A stretch of 64,000 bases of DNA from Cladopsammia gracilis (taxonomy: Eukaryota; Cnidaria; Anthozoa; Scleractinia; Dendrophylliidae): positions 1,168,001 through 1,232,000 of the forward strand of contig JAJGOT010000202.1 in NCBI GenBank assembly GCA_022457155.1, read 5' to 3'. Both the position numbers and the translations under genes were made by a program. Below the pieces are notes generated by a model. That model saw nothing but the letters and a program-made list of their open reading frames with translations, searched no databases and was not told where the DNA came from. This document shows positions 38,401-47,400 of the stretch, in pieces. Every line of letters starts with the position of its first letter. The stretch's first letter is position 1.

Positions 38401-41400
38401 ATCACATGTTTATAACTGTTTAGAGCATCAGGCTTGTACATGTGCAGTTCTAAAGATAATTATTTTATGGGTTTGACTTCCAATGGCAACCAATATTTTT
38501 TTTTTCTTTAAACACCTTGATCATGACAAACTGAATTACAACAGTTTATATACGTAGTACATAACATTCATTTGTTTCCTTTTTTAATGACCAACACAGC
38601 AGCTTCCACAACAGACACACATCATATTAAATGATATTATGTTTGCTGTGGCACTACTGCACTGATAAGGCATACAAAGGCCTTTCAGCAAGTCCCTAAA
38701 GCTCATCACATGTTTATAAAAGTTTAGAGCATCAGGCTTGTACATGTGCAGTTCTAAAGATAATTATTTTATGGGTTTGACTTCCAATGGCAATCAATAT
38801 TTTTTTTTTCTTTAAACACCTTGATCTTGACAAACTGAATTACAACAGTTTACGTAGCACATAACATTCATTTGTTTCCTTTTTCGATGACCAACACAGC
38901 AGCTTCCACAACAGACACACATCATATTAAATGATATTATGTTTGGTGTGGTACTACTGCACTGATAAGGCATACAAAGGCCTTTCAGCAAGTCCCTAAA
39001 GCTTATCACATGTTTATAACTGTTTAGAGCATCAGGCTCGTACATGTGCAGTTCTAAAGATAATTATTTTATGGGTTTGACTTCCAATGGCAATCAATAT
39101 TTTTTTTTTCTTTAAACACCTTGATCTTGACAAACTGAATTACAACAGTTTACGTAGCACATAACATTCATTTGTTTCCTTTTTCGATGACCAACACAGC
39201 AGCTTCCACAACAGACACACATCATATTAAATGATATTATGTTTGGTGTGGTACTACTGCACTGATAAGGCATACAAAGGCCTTTCAGCAAGTCCCTAAA
39301 GCTCATCACATGTTTATAAAAGTTTAGAGCATCAGGCTTGTACATGTGCAGTTCTAAAGTTAATTATTTTGTTGGTTTTTACTTCCAATGGCAACCAATA
39401 TTATTTTTTCTTTAAACACCTTGATCACGACAAACTGAATTACAACAGTTTACGTAGTACATAACATTCATTTGTTTCCTTTTTTAATGACCAACACAGC
39501 AGCTTCCACAACAGACACACATCATATTAAATGATATTATGTTTGCTGTGGCACTACTGCACTGATAAGGCATACAAAGGCCTTTCAGCAAGTCCCTAAA
39601 GCTCATCACATGTTTATAAAAGTTTAGAGCATCAGGCTTGTACATGTGCAGTTCTAAAGATAATTATTTTATGGGTTTGACTTCCAATGGCAATCAATAT
39701 TTTTTTTTTCTTTAAACACCTTGATCTTGACAAACTGAATTACAACAGTTTACGTAGTACATAACATTCATTTGTTTCCTTTTTCGATGACCAACACAGC
39801 AGCTTCCACAACAGACACACATCATATTAAATGATATTATGTTTGGTGTGGTACTACTGCACTGATAAGGCATACAAAGGCCTTTCAGCAAGTCCCTAAA
39901 GCTTATCACATGTTTATAACTGTTTAGAGCATCAGGCTCATACATGTGCAGTTCTAAAGTTAATTATTTTATGGGTTTGACTTCCAATGGCAATCAATAA
40001 TTTTTTTTTCTTTAAACACCTTGATCTTGACAAACTGAATTACAACAGTTTACGTAGCACATAACATTCATTTGTTTCCTTTTTTAATGACCAACACAGC
40101 AGCTTCCACAACAGACACACATCATATTAAATGATATTATGTTTGCTGTGGCAGACTACTGCACTGATAAGGCATACAAAGGCCTTTCAGCAAGTCCCTA
40201 AAGCTCATCACATGTTTATAAAAGTTTAGAGCATCAGGCTTGTACATGTGCAGTTCTAAAGATAATTATTTTATGGGTTTGACTTCCAATGGCAATCAAT
40301 ATTTTTTTTTCTTTAAACACCTTGATCTTGACAAACTGAATTACAACAGTTTACGTAGTACATAACATTCATTTGTTTCCTTTTTCGATGACCAACACAG
40401 CAGCTTCCACAACAGACACACATCATATTAAATGATATTATGTTTGGTGTGGTACTACTGCACTGATAAGGCATACAAAGGCCTTTCAGCAAGTCCCTAA
40501 AGCTTATCACATGTTTATAACTGTTTAGGGCATCAGGCTCGTACATGTGCAGTTCTAAAGTTAATTATTTTATGGGTTTGACTTCCAATGGCAACCAATA
40601 TTATTTTTTCTTTAAACACCTTGATCATGACAAACTGAATTACAACAGTTTACGTAGTACATAACATTCATTTGTTCCCTTTTTTAATGACCAACACAGC
40701 AGCTTCCACAACAGACACACATCATATTAAATGATATTATGTTTGCTGTGGCACTACTGCACTGATAAGGCATAAAAAGGCCTTTCAGCAAGTCCCTAAA
40801 GCTAAACACATGTTTATAACTGTTTAGAGCATCAGGCTCCTACATGTGCAGTTCTAAAGTTAATTATTTTATTGGTTTTTACTTCCAATGGCAACCAATA
40901 ATTATTTTTTTCTTTAAACACCTTGATCACGACAAACTGAATTACAACAGTTTACGTAGTACATAACATTCATTTGTTTCCTTTTTTAATGACCAACACA
41001 GCAGCTTCCACAACAGACACACATCATATTAAATGATATTATGTTTGCTGTGGCACTACTGCACTGATAAGGCATACAAAGGCCTTTCAGCAAGTCCCTA
41101 AAGCTAAACACATGTTTATAACTGTTTAGAGCATCAGGCTCCTACATGTGCAGTTCTAAAGTTAATTATTTTATTGGTTTTTACTTCCAATGGCAACCAA
41201 TAATTATTTTTTTCTTTAAACACCTTGATCACGACAAACTGAATTACAACAGTTTACGTAGTACATAACATTCATTTGTTTCCTTTTTTAATGACCAACA
41301 CAGCAGCTTCCACAACAGACACACATCATATTAAATGATATTATGTTTGCTGTGGCACTACTGCACTGATAAGGCATACAAAGGCCTGTCAGCAAGTCCC

Positions 41401-44400
41401 TAAAGCTTATCACATGTTTATAACTGTTCACAGCATCAGGCTCATACATTCTCAGTTCTATTTAATGGGTTTGACTACCAATGGCAACGGATATTTTTTT
41501 TCTTGAAACACCCGTGGTAGTAATGAACTGAATAACAGCTAGTTTACCTAGCGCATAACATTACTAATTTGTTTCCTTCTTTAATGATCAGCACAGTAGC
41601 TTTCAGAATAGACACACATCTTATTAAATGATGTTATGTTTGCCCTGGAACTACAACACTGTAAGGCATACAAAGACCTTTAAGCAACCCTATACCTCAT
41701 CATATGTACCTGTATATAGTGTTTAGAGCACCACGAAGGCTTTTACACATGCAGCTGTACTGTATGAAGGGCTATTTTAACATCAGACGCTGTGACATAC
41801 ATTCACATAATACTAGATTTAGCAAGAATCTTTTTATTGATAAAATTAAGTTGGAAATTTGTAAGCATGCTTTTTATTATACATTGTGTAAAGGTGTGTG
41901 ATTTTTGACTTGTAGCTTTTAGCATGTTTTAGAGAGCATGACAAAAATCGCATCAAAAATCACATGTGTAAATGGGCCTTTAGACCTACATGGAGATCCC
42001 CTTCAAATCTAAAAAACTGTTGACCTTTCCTGATTGGTTCATTTCAATCCGATGCAAGCTGCTAAAGAAAAAAGTCATTAGGGTTTCTTACAATGTACAA
42101 TCATGTAATTCCTAGTTTTTGAGGTAACAACTTTATTATAGTGCTAGTTATACAACTTACCTTGTAGGTGATAGTAAGTTCTTGTTCCGAATAAGTATAA
42201 GAGCTCTACAGAATGTCTGTAAAATTAAGACAGCATTAAAGCAGTTACATGTATCTAAATATAAAAAATCCTGTGTGTAAGAACCTACAGTTTTCCAGGT
42301 CAGGCTGCAGATAAATAATTGAAGCCAGTAATAATACAATGTAACTGGTTCTTATAAAAATGGGTGTCTACATGTAAATGGCAAATTTCAGACTGTAGAT
42401 TCTTAATCTGCTACATTCTTGTACATGGGATTTTACTATAATGCAACCCCTACAACATGAGCCCTGGATATGATTGTTTTCCTCGGTTTTCGTCTGATTA
42501 CCAGAAAGTTGAATAACAAACAACTTAACTTTTCAACAACTCAAACTAAACTTCCTGATAATATACATGTTTATTTTGTCTCAGAGCGCGAGCGGGCGGA
42601 ATTCTGAGAATCCTGCAATATGATTGGTTCCGGGAGCGGGCGGAAATTTACGATCTTGCCCGCTCACTCAACGATTCCGCCCGGGTTGCGTAGTTGCATA
42701 ATCACAATAATTTGTGACTCCGTTGTTTTAAGCTTGTGAGCCCTGGTATTATTGAATTTTCTCGTCAAATATGGACCCAGACGAAAGCTACCAAAGCGAA
42801 AGCGAATTTTATTAGCTAGATAAAATATTTAACGACACAAATGAAGAAAACAATGAAGAAAACCTGCAAAGTTTCACCATGCATGGCTGACATCGGCTGA
42901 CAAAGATCCGAAAACACGCTAAAGCTCTTAACGCTTCAACGAGGTATCAAAAAGAGTGGATAGAGAAATCAGCCGTAAAATTAAAGGCCAATGTTATTCC
43001 TCGGAAAGGCGAGTACAAGTTTGGATTTTATGATTTGTTGATTTTATAGTTTGTTCGGCGTTTGTTGATGTTTTTTACAAAGCGACACAGTTTGTGGCTT
43101 AAAAAATCAGTGATTAGACAATCTAGTGCTTGTTTAGAAAGGTTTTGACTGTATTTGATTTAAGTGTTCTTATTTTTCCGGTTTTGTTTTTTCTTCTAAT
43201 CGAGATTCTGTGAAATTTCATTACTGAGTGTTGCTGAAATTTGTCATTCTAGTTTTGTACTGGCTTGTTTTCAGTTAATTTATACGCATTTTCGCGATCG
43301 GATTTTACGAGATAATTCGTACTTTCACTACATTGCTCGGTTAGTATGCTTATATTCCACAGTTTTTGCCTTCTTTTATCTAAATTCTGTAATTTTTCAT
43401 TCAAGAAGATATGATTTTTAAATAAGAATAGCTCAGTTTAAGCTTTCGCACTGCTATGAATGAATTACGCTCAACTTTCCATTTGTAGAAAAATTTGAAA
43501 AGTTTTTAAAGTTAATCTTCAGCTTTCCACGGCTTCGCTGTAGGCTAGAACATTTCTCAATCCTCACCGCAGACAAACACAACAGCCGTTTATTCTACCG
43601 AGAGAAATAAACTGGTAGAAATTACTTCACTTTGTAAAGTAAGTTTTTTTGTTTCTGAATGAAAAAGTTGTGAAGATTACCGAGTTACTTTGCACGCGTT
43701 GTGTCAGTTTTGCTTTACGCGGCGCGTAAAGAAATTACTTGGAAAGCTGTACAAGTATATCAAGATTTTCTCGGCAAATCACAGAATTGAAGTAGGAAAA
43801 AAATAAATAAGTTATTTACCGGCCTTGGTCGGTCCGTATAGGAAAAAACTGTGCCAGAGGTCTCGAGTTTTTCCTATACGGACCTCCCGGCCGGTAAATA
43901 ACATATATATATGTAATATAACAAAAATAATCTTTAAACAGGGTGCATTCATCACTAGTCGAGTGGTTTTCAGAATGGCCAGGCTGGATTCCCTTACCCT
44001 GTCAATATTTTTGGCTGAGACAAGAACGTGGGAAATAATAGAAGATACATGTACATAGCCCTGTCAAAATGTTTTGTAGCTGTAGCGTCAAGATAACAGA
44101 ACTTATCAACTACAAATAGATGTTCAGTAGTATTCAGCAAGGACTGGAGACTGCTGTACACATATACTGCAGTTCAACACTTCCAACTTAATTTTTTTCA
44201 AAAACACATGACTTGTATTAACAAATTAATTTTTAATAAACTTTAAAACCAAACTGCTCATTCTGTGGACTTTTACAATAAAATACATAATGGTTACCAT
44301 TCTGAGATCTGCATCCATAGCGCTTTGATGCCGTTGTAGGACATCTATTAATTCTTGGGGAAAATGTTCCAGTTCTTTAGTATAGCAGTGAGCAACCTAT

Positions 44401-47400
44401 TCATAAAACATACACTGTCAGTATTACCCCTTTCAACAACAAAAGAATGCAAATTTCAAAGGCTAACCACATTTCATTTGGCAAAAAATTGAAAAATGAG
44501 CTGCCATTAGAAAGTAAGTTTGTTTCAAATTATTCTACTAGTGCTCTAAGAGTAAAAATAAGTGTCTTGGGCTGCAGATGGCCAGGATGGAAATGGCTGC
44601 ATCTTGAAAAAATTGGGCTACAGTTAAAGTTTATCACTTCTGCCTTTGAAAACTAGCTAAAACTCTAATAATGGTCTATTTTCTCTTCATAAATTCACTT
44701 GATGTCTTCCTCTTACAGTTCTATAAGCATTTTGTGTATAACAAAGTTACTTAATACCAGTAGTTTTAGTTTGGGGCAGTTTAGACCCCCAAAACATCAA
44801 AATCACCATGACATATAGTCTCTTTAAATTTTCTTGCTCATTTTTTTTTCTATTTCACTATCACTTCTATTTCATATGTTGTGGTTCAAATTTTTCTTTG
44901 GTTTACAAAGTTTCAAATCAGTTTGATTCTTGTTTCCCTTTGTCTCAGATAATGTAACTTAATGTACTTCCATTTTATAGTTACCTGGCTGATGAACATG
45001 ACCAAGTCTCCAAGAGTTTTGTTTGCATTTGATGGGTCAAGTTTAAAGATCTGAAGGTTGGATTCATAGTGTCTAAATTGCTGGAGAAACTAAAATAAAA
45101 GAAACCATGACCTCGATCAGTTTATAATAATTTATTATTATGTAATAATTAATCTGGATTGCAAGAAATTAATGGCTGACCCCTCGTACATGTGCAGTTC
45201 TAAAGACAGGGGTTTCAATAAAATTTGAAGTAGGTTGTGCGTTTAGGTAGAGTAACCGACTGTATCAACTAGTTTTAAAAGAATTTTTCTTATATTTCTT
45301 CAGTTTGATGGGAAAAATAGATGACTTCTCCGGGCAAAGTAGCCGATGGTTTTCGTCGGCCGTCGGTGCTTATGAAAGCCCTGAAAGATAATTATTTTAT
45401 GGGTTTGACTTCCAATGGCAACCAATATTTTTTTTTCTTTAAACACCTTGATCATGACAAACTGAATTACAACAGTTTACGTAGTAATTTATAACATTCA
45501 TTTGTTTTCTTTTTTAATGACCAACACAGCAGCTTCCACAACAGACACACATCATATTAAATGATATTATGTTTGCTATGGCACTACTGCACTGATAAGG
45601 CATACAAAGGCCTTTCAGCAAGTCCCTAAAGCTTATCACATGTTTATAACTGTTTAGAGCATCAGGCTCGTACATGTGCAGTTCTAAAGATAATTATTTT
45701 ATGGGTTTGACTACCAATGGCAACCAATATTTTTTTTCTTTAAACACCTTGATCATGACAAACTGAATTACAACAGTTTACGTAGTACGTAACATTCATT
45801 TGTTTTCTTTTTTAATGACCAACACAGCAGCTTCCACAACAGACACACATCATATTAAATGATATTATGTTTGCTGTGGCACTACTGCACTGATACGGCA
45901 TACATGTACAAAGGCCTTTCAGCAAGTCCCTAAAGCTTATCACATGTTTATAACTGTTTAGAGCATCAGGCTCGTACATGTGCAGTTCTAAAGATAATTA
46001 TTTTATGGGTTTGACTTCCAGTGGCAACCAATATTTTTTTCTTTAAACACCTTGATCATGACAAACTGAATTACAACAGTTTACGTAGTACATAACATTC
46101 ATTTGTTTCCTTTTTTAATGACCAACACAGCAGCTTCCACAACAGACACATCATATTAAATGATATTATGTTTGCTGTGGCACTACTGCACTGATAAGGC
46201 ATACAAAGGCCTTTCAGCAAGTCCCTAAAGCTCATCACATGTTTATTACTGTTTAGAGCATCAGGCTCGTACATGTGCAGTTCTAAAGATAATTATTTTA
46301 TGGGTTTGACTTCCAGTGGCAACCAATATTTTTTTCTTTAAACACCTTGATCATGACAAACTGAATTACAACAGTTTACGTAGTACATAACATTCATTTG
46401 TTTCCTTTTTTAATGACCAACACAGCAGCTTCCACAACAGACACACATCATATTAAATGATATTATGTTTGCTGTGGCACTACTGCACTGATAAGGAATA
46501 CAAAGGCCTTTCAGCAAGTCCCTAAAGCTTATCACATGTTTATAACTGTTCACATCATCAGGCTCATACATTCGCAGTTCTATTTTATGGGTTTGACTAC
46601 CAATGTCAACCGATATTTTTTTTCGTGAAACACCTGTGGTAGTAATGAACTGAATAACAGCTATAATAATGTAATAATTAATCTGGATTACAAAATTTTA
46701 CCAGGTGACAGAGACTGAATGGTAAGAGGCCTGTTACCTCAGTCCCAGAACACTTTATGGGATTACATCCATCATCACCATTATTATCATCATTAGTCAT
46801 CATCATCAACCTTAATTATACATTCAGGACATCTTTGGACATCTTTGGGGTCTAGTTATAATCTAATAGGACTTCATTTGGCCATAAAGAGTTGGCCTCA
46901 TTCTCACCTCTCCATCACTAACATACCCAAGTGAGTACTCCCCTTGGAGGAGTATTGGAAATAAAAGGATCATCCCCACCCCACTCTGTAGTCCTCTCTT
47001 CCTAAAGGCCAGTCTACATTCTGTGTGGGTTATGCTGAAGATCTTTGGCATGGATTTCAAAAGGCCATGGTATACCATCATACTATTGCAATCTTTGGTG
47101 TATTCCGGTGTGCGATCATTGATTGATTCAAATTTTAGGTTTCATAGTACTTTGCTGCTTGGCATAATAGATTTCAAAAGCCTTTGTCATATCTGTAGCG
47201 TCAAATTCACGTGGAATGCAAACTGGCCAAAAGGCCATGTTAACTTCATGTACAGTGTAGATGACTGGCAGAATGCTCTGTAGAACAATGTGTAGCACAA
47301 CAAGCACAGTTATTTTTACATGACATGCAATTTCATCCAAATAAAGTGGCAGAACACTGGCCATGTCCTTCAATCAAACCAAATTATTTTTTTATGAAAT

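Noticed and set aside
38812..40546. Four copies of a 77-aa cysteine-rich frame on the minus strand
   Set aside because: It is open only in type 2 satellite units. Type 1 units have a stop in the same place, so it is a by-product of the satellite and not a gene family.
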